Part shown: piece by piece, positions 7,158 through 14,788 of the stretch | Numbering within the stretch: position 1 is the stretch's first letter | How the letters are laid out: each line of letters opens with the position of its first letter | Source of the DNA: DATFWC01 sp045801465 | Lineage (GTDB): Bacteria > Pseudomonadota > Alphaproteobacteria > Rhizobiales > Xanthobacteraceae | Assembly (NCBI GenBank): GCA_045801465.1 | Contig: JBJMSU010000211.1 | Location: forward strand, 1-18,967 | DNA length: 18,967 nt | Direction of reading: 5' to 3' | The notes under the pieces: generated by a model | Database searches by the model: none | What the model was told of the DNA's origin: nothing | The model's input: the letters and a program-made list of their open reading frames with translations, nothing else | Position numbers and translations under genes: made by a program

Positions 7158-7849
7158 TTTGCCGCGACCGCCGTTCTGGTCCGGATCTTTTCGATCATGT
7201 CGAGACAGCGATCAATATCGCGGAACGGCAGCCCGCTGAGCTCCGAGAGTTCGAGGTCCCACCATTTCAGGCGCAAGAGCCGCTCGATCGTTTTCTCCGC
7301 AAACCGGTAGCGCTTGACCGTCGCCGGGACGCCGGCAACGATGGCAAAGGGCGGCACGTCCTTGGTCACCACCGAGCCCGCCGCGATGATCGCGCCGTCG
7401 CCGACATTGACGCCGGCCATGACGTTCACGTTGTGGCCGGTCCAGACGTCGTTGCCGATGCGAACGTGTGCGAACATGTCCGGCGTGCGCTCGAGGCGCG
7501 CAAAGTCGTTGTACTCGTCGACCCAGTCGAACGACTTGGGATGGTACTGGAACTCGTGGATGCTCAACCAGTCGGAGGGATGATTGAACGGGTTGATCGC
7601 CGTGCGCGCGCCGACCGCGCAGAACGCACCGATCGTGGCACGGGCAATGAAGCAGTTTTCATTCATGCCGAAGTACTTGCCGGCGACCACGTCGGGCCCG
7701 ACCTGCGAGTTCTTGTTGAGGAAGAGCGGCCCGCAGATGGTGGACTTGATCACCCGTGCGCCGGGATTGAGGCGCATGATGCCGTGAATGTAGGCCGGCT
7801 CGTTGCTCGTATTTTCGAACGAGTCGACGAATATTTCAGCGTATTTCAT
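7154..7849 (-). CDS. Left-handed beta-helix (hexapeptide) acetyltransferase, CatB/xenobiotic type
   Basis: This 231-residue protein is a hexapeptide-repeat acyltransferase of the xenobiotic acetyltransferase (CatB/Vat-like) group, which transfers an acetyl group from acetyl-CoA. Imperfect hexapeptides run from about 28 to 84 and again from 128 to 175 (IGNDVWTGHNVNVMAGVNVG, then GAIIAAGSVVTKDV and AIVAGVPA). An inserted loop holds the family NHP motif with the probable catalytic His90 (INPFNHPSDW). The C-terminal helix after 180 is usual for the group. Such enzymes in glycan loci often N- or O-acetylate nucleotide-linked or lipid-linked sugars. It is first in the minus-strand operon, overlaps the next gene by 4 nt and has a good promoter candidate at 7905-7932. 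No strong ribosome-binding site is visible before ATG 7849. Confidence 0.88.
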   Translation of the reverse strand: MKYAEIFVDSFENTSNEPAYIHGIMRLNPGARVIKSTICGPLFLNKNSQVGPDVVAGKYFGMNENCFIARATIGAFCAVGARTAINPFNHPSDWLSIHEFQYHPKSFDWVDEYNDFARLERTPDMFAHVRIGNDVWTGHNVNVMAGVNVGDGAIIAAGSVVTKDVPPFAIVAGVPATVKRYRFAEKTIERLLRLKWWDLELSELSGLPFRDIDRCLDMIEKIRTRTAVAAK

Positions 7850-7904
7850 TGCCGGCGCGATCCGTGTGACGAGGCAACGCGAAGAGAAATCGGTGATGCA
7901 TCAG

Positions 7905-7932
7905 CTTATAGCGTCGCCGGAGTTCTTTGCAA
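7905..7932 (-). promoter_or_regulatory. Sigma70-type promoter candidate for the acetyltransferase operon
   Basis: On the minus strand, TTGCAA (7932-7927) is followed after 16 bp by TATAAG (7910-7905). A transcription start near 7898 would give a leader of about 49 nt before ATG 7849. Spacing and -10 element equal those at 3563-3590. The 332-bp gene-free stretch 7850-8181 otherwise holds only the composite repeat at 8007-8172; I see no clear plus-strand promoter for the Nudix gene. Confidence 0.5.
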
Positions 7933-8006
7933 TTGATCGTCCGTTTCGATTGTGTGAAGTGTTAACGGGCGATCCACCTGCCACTGCCGTGGCGCGCCCG
8001 TGACCT

Positions 8007-8172
8007 TAGTGCCGCCGATTTGAAGTTCCTACAGCGCCTGCCGCAAGCTCGTCTAGGAACTTCAAATCGAAAGGCGGCACTAGAACCATAGACTTGCCTG
8101 GTGCCCTTTGCTTCCGAAGTTCGTGCCAGAGGGTGCTGTCACGCGTCACGAACTTCGGAAGCGGGGCACTAG
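8007..8172 (+). repeat. Composite palindromic element, copy 2
   Basis: The two-hairpin architecture is the same as at 3722-3889. Hairpin 1 spans 8007-8082 (TAGTGCCGCC to GGCGGCACTA) and hairpin 2 spans 8098-8172 (CTGGTGCC to GGCACTAG). Hairpin 1 is nearly identical to the copy at 16951, with two differences seen, while the loop of hairpin 2 diverges from both other copies and lacks the internal ATG. It separates the minus-strand acetyltransferase operon from the plus-strand Nudix gene. The repeat's 3' end, with the following bases, forms AGAGG (8171-8175), the best ribosome-binding site for ATG 8182. Confidence 0.9.
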
Positions 8173-8181
8173 AGGCCGGCG

Positions 8182-8688
8182 ATGGCGCTGCCAATCAACT
8201 TCCTGACCTCGCACGCACCGCTCACCGCGGGCGATGCAGCCGCCGCCCTGCTGGTCCTGGAGGACGCGCGCTATCTTCTGCAGTTGCGCGACGACATCCC
8301 GCCGATCTGGTATCCGGGCCACTGGGGCCTGTTCGGAGGCGGCGTCGACGCCGGCGAGGATGCGGTCGAGGCGCTGCGTCGCGAGCTGCGCGAGGAACTC
8401 GATTTCGAGATGGCGGAGGCGCGCCACTTCGTCCGCTTCGACTTCGATCTCACATCCATGGGACTCGGGCGCTATTTCCGCAGCTATTACGAGGTGCCGG
8501 TCACGCTTGACGCATTCGACCGTCTCGCTCTTCGTGAAGGGGCCGAGATGCGCGCGTTGCCCGGCGATGAAGCTCTGGCCTTGCCGCGAATGTCTCCTTA
8601 CGACGGATTCGCGCTGTTTCTGCACCACCATCGGGCGCGCCTTGTCGGGTCGATCTATGCCATGCCGATTGCGACCTCACCCCCGTAG
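8182..8688 (+). CDS. Nudix hydrolase
   Basis: The 168-residue protein has a Nudix box at residues 53-75 (G-x5-E-x7-RELREELDF), with the metal-binding R67-E68 and E71-E72 in place. The usual glycine of the motif's end is replaced by Asp74. Such enzymes split nucleoside diphosphates linked to another group; in this setting a nucleotide-sugar or similar substrate is plausible but not shown. The aromatic WYPGHWGLFGGG lead-in (about 43-54) is typical of Nudix proteins. ATG 8182 is preceded by AGAGG at 8171-8175, part of which comes from the end of repeat copy 2. It is the only gene on the plus strand here. Its last 12 bases overlap the end of the convergent glycosyltransferase gene. Confidence 0.88.
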   Translation: MALPINFLTSHAPLTAGDAAAALLVLEDARYLLQLRDDIPPIWYPGHWGLFGGGVDAGEDAVEALRRELREELDFEMAEARHFVRFDFDLTSMGLGRYFRSYYEVPVTLDAFDRLALREGAEMRALPGDEALALPRMSPYDGFALFLHHHRARLVGSIYAMPIATSPP

Positions 8689-9780
8689 CAACGTCGCGTA
8701 GATTTCCGCAAAGCGTTGCTGTGCGTGTTTGAGCGAATAATTCTCGACGATGCGGGCGCGCGCCCGCACGCCACGTTCTACCCGCTGATCGCGCGATTCC
8801 CGCATCAGCTCGCGGACCGCATGGGCGAATGCCGCCGGATCGCGCGGCGGGACCACCACACCGGTCTCGCCGACGATGATCGCCGCATCGCCGACGGCAG
8901 TGGCGATCGGCGGCAGCCCGCACGCCATTCCCTCGGCCAGGGCGTTGGAGAACCCCTCGCCGAAGGCCGAGCTGGAAACCACGAAGTCGGCGGCGGCAAG
9001 CAGACGCGGTACATCCGTGCGTCGTCCGAGGCGGTGGACATTCGCCGCCGCCGGCAGAGATTCCGTTCCGGCGCCGATCATGAGGGCCTGCACGTCCGGC
9101 AACCTGGCCATGACGTCCAGAAAGCCCGCGTGGTCCTTCATCGGATCGAGGCGCGCCACATGGGCCAGCACGATCGCATCGTCGGAGATGCCGAGCTCGC
9201 CGCGAACGGCCGCCCGGGCCGCCGGATCCGGCTTGTATTGCTCGATGTCGATGCCGTTCGGTACGATTTCGGCACGACGCGGTCGGTAGCCCAATACGCG
9301 GTGAACATCCATTCCGGCCGCCGAATTGGCGATGACCAGATCGGGCGAAGACGACAGCCTCACGCAGGCGCGCACCGCGAGGCGGAGCAGGCGGCCATAT
9401 TGCGTGAGGTCGAGATTCGAGCATCGGATGTTCCAGGCAAGCCGCGTCGACGCGCGCTTGCCCGACAATGCAAGCGCGACCAGCGCCGCCAAATCGCCGT
9501 GGTACATCCAGCCTTGAACGATGTCCGGCCGCGTCTTCGCAATGAGCCGCGCCAGGCGGATCATTCCTGTAATGAGGCCGAACGGGTTGCGGAAATTGTG
9601 CTCGACTACCGCGACGCCGGCGGCGCGTAGCCGTTCGGCCAGCAGACCGTCCGGCAGCAGGCTGACGACCTGCGTGTCCTCAGCGAGCCCTGGCTTGGCG
9701 GTGGCGAGCCGCACGAGCATGGTCTCGGCGCCGCCGACATAGAGATCCGTGACCACGTGCAGAATGCGGCGCGGACGCAT
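8677..9780 (-). CDS. GT4-family glycosyltransferase
   Basis: The 367-residue protein is a retaining GT-B glycosyltransferase of family GT4, likely adding one sugar from a nucleotide donor to a lipid-linked glycan at the inner face of the membrane. An N-terminal glycine loop for acceptor-domain folding (HVVTDLYVGGAETML, 8-22), VPNGID at 173-178, VARLDPMKDH at 208-217 and the E-x7-E donor motif (E275 and E283, FGEGFSNALAEGMACG) are all present. I chose ATG 9780, which overlaps the upstream stop as TGATG, rather than the in-frame codon at 9840 that would add 20 residues inside the asparagine synthase gene. It is close in sequence to the GT4 at 11831-13006. Its 3' end overlaps the convergent Nudix gene. 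Confidence 0.92.
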   Translation of the reverse strand: MRPRRILHVVTDLYVGGAETMLVRLATAKPGLAEDTQVVSLLPDGLLAERLRAAGVAVVEHNFRNPFGLITGMIRLARLIAKTRPDIVQGWMYHGDLAALVALALSGKRASTRLAWNIRCSNLDLTQYGRLLRLAVRACVRLSSSPDLVIANSAAGMDVHRVLGYRPRRAEIVPNGIDIEQYKPDPAARAAVRGELGISDDAIVLAHVARLDPMKDHAGFLDVMARLPDVQALMIGAGTESLPAAANVHRLGRRTDVPRLLAAADFVVSSSAFGEGFSNALAEGMACGLPPIATAVGDAAIIVGETGVVVPPRDPAAFAHAVRELMRESRDQRVERGVRARARIVENYSLKHAQQRFAEIYATLLRG

Positions 9781-11717
9781 CAACCCCACTTCTCGCGCCA
9801 CGCCTCGAGCATCAGCACCGCCCACAGCGGATACTGCCAATTGCGCGTTCCCGCGAGATGCTCGCGCCAGGCCTGCTGGACCGGTTCCGGCCGCACCAGG
9901 CCGCCGCCGGCGAGCCGGGCGGGGGCCAGCAGCGTTTCCGCCCAGTCACGCAGCGGCCCGCGTAGCCAGGCGCCGATCGGCACGCCGAACCCCATCTTGG
10001 GACGCTCGAACAGCGTTTCCGGAACATAGCGGCCGAGGAGCTGCCGCAGGAGCCACTTGCTCTTGCCGTGCTGGACCTTCAGGCGCGGCGGCAAAGTCCA
10101 GGCAAATGCCACCACCCGATGGTCGAGCAGCGGCACCCTGCCCTCGAGTCCGACCGCCATCGTGGCGCGATCCACCTTGGTGAGAATGTCATCGGGCAAG
10201 TACGTCACCAAGTCGAGAAACTGCATGCGCGACAGCAGATCCGGGAAATCGCGCGCCACGCTTGCGTCCCACAACGGCCCGCGCGGCTCGGCACCGCCGG
10301 CGGCAACCTCGTGCGGCCGCTCCCACAGGCTCACCAGCCGGCGATAGATCGCATCGGGCTCGATGTGATCGAGGACGGTCGCAAGCTTGTGCAGTCGATC
10401 GCCCGGCAACGCCGGCCGCCACGCCGGCGGCACAACGCCGAACAGCCGGTTCCACGCCACTGGCGACAGCGCGCGCAAGGCCGCCTGCGACACGCGACGC
10501 AAGGGGGTGGGAATCGTGTGCAGGGTGAGCGCCAACCGTTCGGCCCAGAAATAGCGATCGTAGCCTGCGAACAGTTCGTCGCCGCCATCGCCGGAGAGCG
10601 CCACGGTGACGTGCCGCCGCGTCACTTCGGACACCAGGTAGGTCGGAATCTGCGACACGTCGGCGAACGGCTCGTCGAACCAGTCCGGCAGACGGGGAAT
10701 GATGTCGAGCGCATGGCTCGGCTCGATATACACTTCGCTGTGCTCGGTCCCGAGATGGGCGGCGACGCTCCGGGCGTGAATGGCCTCGTCATAGCCGGTC
10801 TCGTGAAAACCGATGGAGAAGGTCTTGGCCGGCTTGGCGCTTTGCGCCTGCATCAGCGCGACCACCGTGGACGAGTCGATGCCGCCGGAGAGAAATGCCC
10901 CCAGCGGCACGTCGGCGATCATGCGCAGCCGGACCGCGTCGCGCAGGAGCGTATCGAGCCGATCGAGCGCCTCCTGCTCGTCGATCGCCGCGTCCGCCTG
11001 GGAAGCGCCCGCCCGTGCGATCTCGCGCGCATCCCAGAAGCAGGCGAGCTGCGGCCTCTCCCCGCCACGCACCGTAAGGATGTGACCGGGCGGGAGCTTC
11101 GCCGCCTCGCGATACACGGTGCGCGGCTGGGCGATATAGCCGAGCCGCAGGTAGCCGACGATCGCGTCGGGGTCGACGCTCGGCGACCATCCGGGCACGC
11201 CGCGCAACGCCTTGAGCTGGGAAGCGAACAGGATCTGCGTCGACGTGACGGCATAGTAGAGCGGCTTGATGCCGAGACGATCGCGCGCGAGCGAGAGCGT
11301 GCGGGTCTGGCGGTCCCACAGCGCAAAACTAAACATCCCGATGGTGCGTTCGCATGCGGCGCGGACGCCCCACAGGGCACAAGCTTCGAGCAAAACCTCG
11401 GTATCGGATTCGCTGCGGAAATGCCGGCCGGCCGCTTCGAGCTCGCGGCGAATGTCACGGTAGTTGTAGATTTCTCCGTTCAAGATTATGACGTAGCGAC
11501 CGTCTGCCGACTGCATCGGTTGCGCGCCGCCGGGGCTGAGATCGATGATGGCAAGCCGTCGATGAGCCAGAACCGTGCCGGTCTCGGCTTCGACCCATAC
11601 GTCGCCAGCGTCCGGCCCGCGATGCGACAGCATGCAGTTCATGGCCTCGCCGATCGCACAGAGCGCGTCCGCGCTCGTCCGCGCCCGCCAATCGATCATG
11701 CCAGCAAGGCCGCACAT
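9780..11717 (-). CDS. asnB: Asparagine synthase (glutamine-hydrolysing) family amidotransferase
   Basis: The 645-residue protein has a class II glutamine amidotransferase domain beginning with the catalytic Cys2 (MCGLAG), with SHRGPD (31-36), HRRLAIIDLS (52-61) and NGEIYNY (80-86). It is followed by a synthase domain with the ATP pyrophosphatase loop SGGIDSS (277-283) and SGDGGDELFAGYDRY further on. Members make asparagine, but those in polysaccharide loci are thought to amidate uronic-acid sugars; the context favours the latter. The cysteine, loop and length are all intact. ATG 11717 has no strong ribosome-binding site. It heads a two-gene minus-strand unit with the GT4 gene (TGATG junction) and is divergent from the GT4 at 11831. 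The 113-bp gap between them must hold both promoters, but I see none with confidence. Confidence 0.93.
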   Translation of the reverse strand: MCGLAGMIDWRARTSADALCAIGEAMNCMLSHRGPDAGDVWVEAETGTVLAHRRLAIIDLSPGGAQPMQSADGRYVIILNGEIYNYRDIRRELEAAGRHFRSESDTEVLLEACALWGVRAACERTIGMFSFALWDRQTRTLSLARDRLGIKPLYYAVTSTQILFASQLKALRGVPGWSPSVDPDAIVGYLRLGYIAQPRTVYREAAKLPPGHILTVRGGERPQLACFWDAREIARAGASQADAAIDEQEALDRLDTLLRDAVRLRMIADVPLGAFLSGGIDSSTVVALMQAQSAKPAKTFSIGFHETGYDEAIHARSVAAHLGTEHSEVYIEPSHALDIIPRLPDWFDEPFADVSQIPTYLVSEVTRRHVTVALSGDGGDELFAGYDRYFWAERLALTLHTIPTPLRRVSQAALRALSPVAWNRLFGVVPPAWRPALPGDRLHKLATVLDHIEPDAIYRRLVSLWERPHEVAAGGAEPRGPLWDASVARDFPDLLSRMQFLDLVTYLPDDILTKVDRATMAVGLEGRVPLLDHRVVAFAWTLPPRLKVQHGKSKWLLRQLLGRYVPETLFERPKMGFGVPIGAWLRGPLRDWAETLLAPARLAGGGLVRPEPVQQAWREHLAGTRNWQYPLWAVLMLEAWREKWG

Positions 11718-11830
11718 GAGGTCGTCCGAGTTGTTATGCCTTCCCTTGTAGCGCCCGATCCACCGAGCGTCGAGGTCCGCCCGGGCGCGCGCGCGGCGTC
11801 ATCTGGCCTCTGGCTCTCGCATCGGCCGCA

Positions 11831-13006
11831 ATGGACGGCCCGATGAAGATATTGTTTTTCATCCGCTCGCTCGACATCGGGGGAAGCCAGAGCCAATTGG
11901 CCATGCTCGCGAGCGGGCTGGCTGAGCGTGGTCATGCCGTCGCCGTCGCGGTTCTCTATTCCGGCCACGTCATGGAGGGCGCGCTCGAGAGCGCGGGCGT
12001 CCGCATCCTGTCGGTCAACAAGGCGAGCCGCTGGAACGTGGCCGGGCCTCTGCTGCGGTTGTGGCGCCTTTTTCTCAGCGAACGGCCTGACGTGGTCTAT
12101 AGCTTCCTCCCCACCCAGACCACGCTCGCCGCGCTTCTGTTGCCCCCATGGTTGTCCACACGGCTGGTCTTCGGCATTCGCGCCGGCGGCATGCAGCTCG
12201 ACCGCTATGATTCCCTCTCCGCCTTGAGCTACCGGCTCGAGGCCTGGCTGTCGTGGCGGGCCGATCTCGTTATCGTCAATGCGCGCGCGGTGCGCGCCGA
12301 TGCCGTGGTCCGCGGGTTCCCGGCCGAGCGCATCGCAGTGGTCGCGAACGGAATCGACACGGACGCCATGCGTCCCGACGCAGCGGCGGGGTCCGAGCTG
12401 CGGCACAGGTGGGGCATCGGCGAAAAGGAATTCGTGATCGGCATGGTGGCACGCCTCGATGCGATGAAGGACCACGAAAGTTTCTTGACTGCCGCGGCCG
12501 CATTCATCCAGAGGCATCCTGCTTCGCGTTTCGTCTGCGTCGGCGACGGGCCGGCCGCATATCGGCGCGAGCTCGAGGCGCGGGCGCGATCGCAGGGCCT
12601 AGGGGGACGCATCCTGTGGGCGGGCGAGGTCGGCGCCTCGCGCGCGATCTACAACGCGTTCGACATCGCCACGCTGTCCTCCGCGTTCGGCGAAGGATTT
12701 CCCAATGCGGTCGGCGAAGCCATGGCCTGCGGCATCCCGGTGGTCGCCACCAACGTCGGCGACATCGCCGTCATCCTCGGCGATTGCGGCGAGGTCGTCC
12801 CGCCGCGGCAGCCGGAGCGCTTGAGCGCGGCGTGGGCGCGCATGCGCGAACGCCTGGGCCGGGATGGCGACAAGCTGCGCGCCGAGGTGCGCGCTCGCAT
12901 CGTCCGGCATTATGGCCTAGACACGATGGTGGACAGGAGTGAAAAAGTTCTCGCGGAATTGTGCGCCGGGCGTCCCGCTGCCGCAATTGCCGCACATTAC
13001 GCATGA
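11831..13006 (+). CDS. GT4-family glycosyltransferase
   Basis: The 391-residue protein is a second GT4 GT-B glycosyltransferase. Visible motifs are ILFFIRSLDIGGSQSQLAML (7-26), VANGID (171-176), VARLDAMKDH (206-215) and the E-x7-E donor motif (E288 and E296, FGEGFPNAVGEAMACG). It shares the core pattern of the gene at 8677-9780, so the two look like paralogues on either side of the asparagine synthase gene. The start could be ATG 11831 or ATG 11843 (MKILFF), the latter giving the more usual N-terminus; neither has a clear ribosome-binding site. It opens the plus-strand run towards rmlA. Its stop overlaps an ATG of the aminotransferase frame (ATGA at 13003-13006). Confidence 0.9.
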   Translation: MDGPMKILFFIRSLDIGGSQSQLAMLASGLAERGHAVAVAVLYSGHVMEGALESAGVRILSVNKASRWNVAGPLLRLWRLFLSERPDVVYSFLPTQTTLAALLLPPWLSTRLVFGIRAGGMQLDRYDSLSALSYRLEAWLSWRADLVIVNARAVRADAVVRGFPAERIAVVANGIDTDAMRPDAAAGSELRHRWGIGEKEFVIGMVARLDAMKDHESFLTAAAAFIQRHPASRFVCVGDGPAAYRRELEARARSQGLGGRILWAGEVGASRAIYNAFDIATLSSAFGEGFPNAVGEAMACGIPVVATNVGDIAVILGDCGEVVPPRQPERLSAAWARMRERLGRDGDKLRAEVRARIVRHYGLDTMVDRSEKVLAELCAGRPAAAIAAHYA

Positions 13007-13053
13007 ACGCTATGAGATTCGCTCGTTTGGACAGAATGAAAGAGTTCTTTGCA

Positions 13054-14187
13054 ATGACGTCCAAGCCCCTGCCCTTTATCGATCTCGAACGCCAGCGCCT
13101 GCGCTTAAGCGATCGCATCGATCGCGCCATTCAACGCGTGCTGGCGCACGGCCACTACATCATGGGTCCTGAGATTCAGGAGCTCGAGGAAAACCTGTCC
13201 GCCTTTTGCGGCGCCAGGCATGCGCTGACATGCTCGAACGGAACCGACGCGCTCGCTCTCATCGTGATGGCGCTCGGCATCAAGCCCGGTGACGCGGTGT
13301 TCTGTCCGAGCTTCACCTTTGCGGCGACCGCCGAGGTCATCGTGTGGTTCGGCGCCACGCCGATCTTCGTCGACGTGCTCGAGGACAGTTTCAACATGGA
13401 TCCAGCGAGCCTCGAGGCGGCGATCCGCACCGCCGAGGCAAACGAGCTCGACCCGGTGGGCGTCGTCAGCGTCGATTTGTTCGGGCAGCCTGCCGACTAC
13501 GACAGGATCGAGGCGGTTTGCGCGGCGCACCGACTGTGGCTCGTCACCGATGCCTGCCAGAGCTTCGGCGCCTCCTACAAGGACCGCAATGTCGGCACGA
13601 TCGGCGTCGCGACGGCGACCAGCTTTTATCCGGCGAAGCCGCTCGGCTGCTACGGCGACGGGGGTGCCGTGTTCACCGACGATGATGGACTCGCCGAGTT
13701 GGTGAAAAGCCTGCGCATCCATGGCCAGGGCACCGACAAATACGACAACGTCCGCGTCGGCCTCAACGGACGCATGGATACCCTGCAGGCGGCGATTCTC
13801 ATCGAGAAGCTGAGCATCTTTCGCGACGAGATCGCGTGCCGCAACCGGATCGCGTCGCGCTACAATGCGGAGCTCGCGAGCGTTGCCCGCATCCCCGAAT
13901 TGACCGAGCGCACGAGCTCGGTATGGGCGCAGTACACGATCGGCGTCTCGGCCGCGCGCCGCGACGGGTTGGCCGCTGGCCTCAAGACGCGCGGCATCCC
14001 GACCGCCATCTACTATCCGCTGCCACTGCACCGCCAGACCGCCTATCGTGGCTATCCGCTGGCGGGCAACGGATTGCCGGTCAGCGAGCGCCTTGCCGAC
14101 GAGGTGATCAGCCTGCCGATGCATCCGTATCTGGAAGAACGCGACCAGGACCGGATCATCGAGGCGGTCAAGGCTGAACTGTGCTGA
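13054..14187 (+). CDS. PLP-dependent sugar aminotransferase (DegT/DnrJ/EryC1/StrS, WbpE-like)
   Basis: The product (377 residues from ATG 13054) is a pyridoxal-phosphate aminotransferase that converts a keto group of a nucleotide sugar to an amino group. It closely follows the WbpE pattern: PFIDLERQ (7-14), GHYIMGPEIQELE (33-45), CSNGTDAL (60-67), VTDACQSFGASY (164-175) with the cofactor-binding Asp, and SFYPAKPLGCYGDGGA (190-205) with the Schiff-base Lys195. WbpE-type enzymes usually act at C3 of UDP-3-keto uronates; with rmlB next door a dTDP-keto-6-deoxyhexose is also possible. Other starts are ATG 13003, coupled to the GT4 stop, and ATG 13036. I prefer 13054 because of a GAAAGAG stretch upstream and the family N-terminus. 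It is followed by rmlC. Confidence 0.92.
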   Translation: MTSKPLPFIDLERQRLRLSDRIDRAIQRVLAHGHYIMGPEIQELEENLSAFCGARHALTCSNGTDALALIVMALGIKPGDAVFCPSFTFAATAEVIVWFGATPIFVDVLEDSFNMDPASLEAAIRTAEANELDPVGVVSVDLFGQPADYDRIEAVCAAHRLWLVTDACQSFGASYKDRNVGTIGVATATSFYPAKPLGCYGDGGAVFTDDDGLAELVKSLRIHGQGTDKYDNVRVGLNGRMDTLQAAILIEKLSIFRDEIACRNRIASRYNAELASVARIPELTERTSSVWAQYTIGVSAARRDGLAAGLKTRGIPTAIYYPLPLHRQTAYRGYPLAGNGLPVSERLADEVISLPMHPYLEERDQDRIIEAVKAELC

Positions 14188-14225
14188 GTGCCGGCTGCTC
14201 GGTGACGCGGGGGTCGGCAGGCAGC

Positions 14226-14783
14226 ATGCTCGACATCCAGCCGACGGCGATCGCCGCGGTAAAACTGCTGACGCCGAAGAAACTCGGCGATCCCCGCGGG
14301 TTCTTGTCCGAAGTCTACAAGCGCAGCGCGCTCGAGGCCGCCGGGCTCGTTCTCGATTTCGTGCAGGAGAACCACCTCTTCTCGGAGCGCGCCGGGACGG
14401 TCCGAGGGCTGCATTTCCAAAAACCTCCCTTCGCGCAGGACAAGCTGGTGCGCGTCGTCCGCGGTCGAATATTCGACGTTGCGGTCGACCTGCGCCGGTC
14501 CTCGCCCACCTTCGGCCGTCATGTCGCCGCCGAGCTGTCGGCGGAGAACTGGCGGCAGTTGCTGATTCCAAAGGGCTTTGCCCACGGGCTGTGCACGCTT
14601 GAACCCAATACCGAGGTTGTTTACAAGGCGACGAATGACTACTCGCGCGAATGCGACCGCGGTGTTCTGTGGAACGATCCGGACCTTGGAATCGAGTGGC
14701 CGGTGAGCGAGGGTATGGCCTGTACGTCGGATGCGGACAGGACGCATCCGCGGCTATGCGAGCTTCCCGTGTTCTTTGACTGA
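14226..14783 (+). CDS. rmlC: dTDP-4-dehydrorhamnose 3,5-epimerase
   Basis: The 185-residue cupin-fold protein matches RmlC, which epimerises dTDP-4-keto-6-deoxyglucose at C3 and C5 to the rhamno form. Visible are DPRGFLSEVY (22-31), ENHLFSERAGTVRGLHFQ (48-65) with catalytic His63, Lys73, VDLRRSSPTFG (87-97), IPKGFAHG (114-121), VYKATNDYS (132-140) with Tyr133, and LWNDPDLGIEWP (148-159). Length and motif spacing fit the family. GTG 14181 also opens this frame and overlaps the aminotransferase stop, but it would add 15 untypical residues, so ATG 14226 is preferred. rmlB follows after 5 nt, so both are in one transcript. Confidence 0.94.
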   Translation: MLDIQPTAIAAVKLLTPKKLGDPRGFLSEVYKRSALEAAGLVLDFVQENHLFSERAGTVRGLHFQKPPFAQDKLVRVVRGRIFDVAVDLRRSSPTFGRHVAAELSAENWRQLLIPKGFAHGLCTLEPNTEVVYKATNDYSRECDRGVLWNDPDLGIEWPVSEGMACTSDADRTHPRLCELPVFFD

Positions 14784-14788
14784 CCAGC

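Noticed and set aside
10068..11846. 592-codon plus-strand open frame opposite asnB
   Set aside because: It is antisense to an intact asparagine synthase with Cys2 and SGGIDSS motifs; no domain pattern is visible in the antisense product.
7919..13054. 14-nt identical string (GAGTTCTTTGCAAT) near the promoter at 7927 and before the aminotransferase start
   Set aside because: A match of this length is expected about once by chance in a window of this size, and the contexts differ in strand and role.
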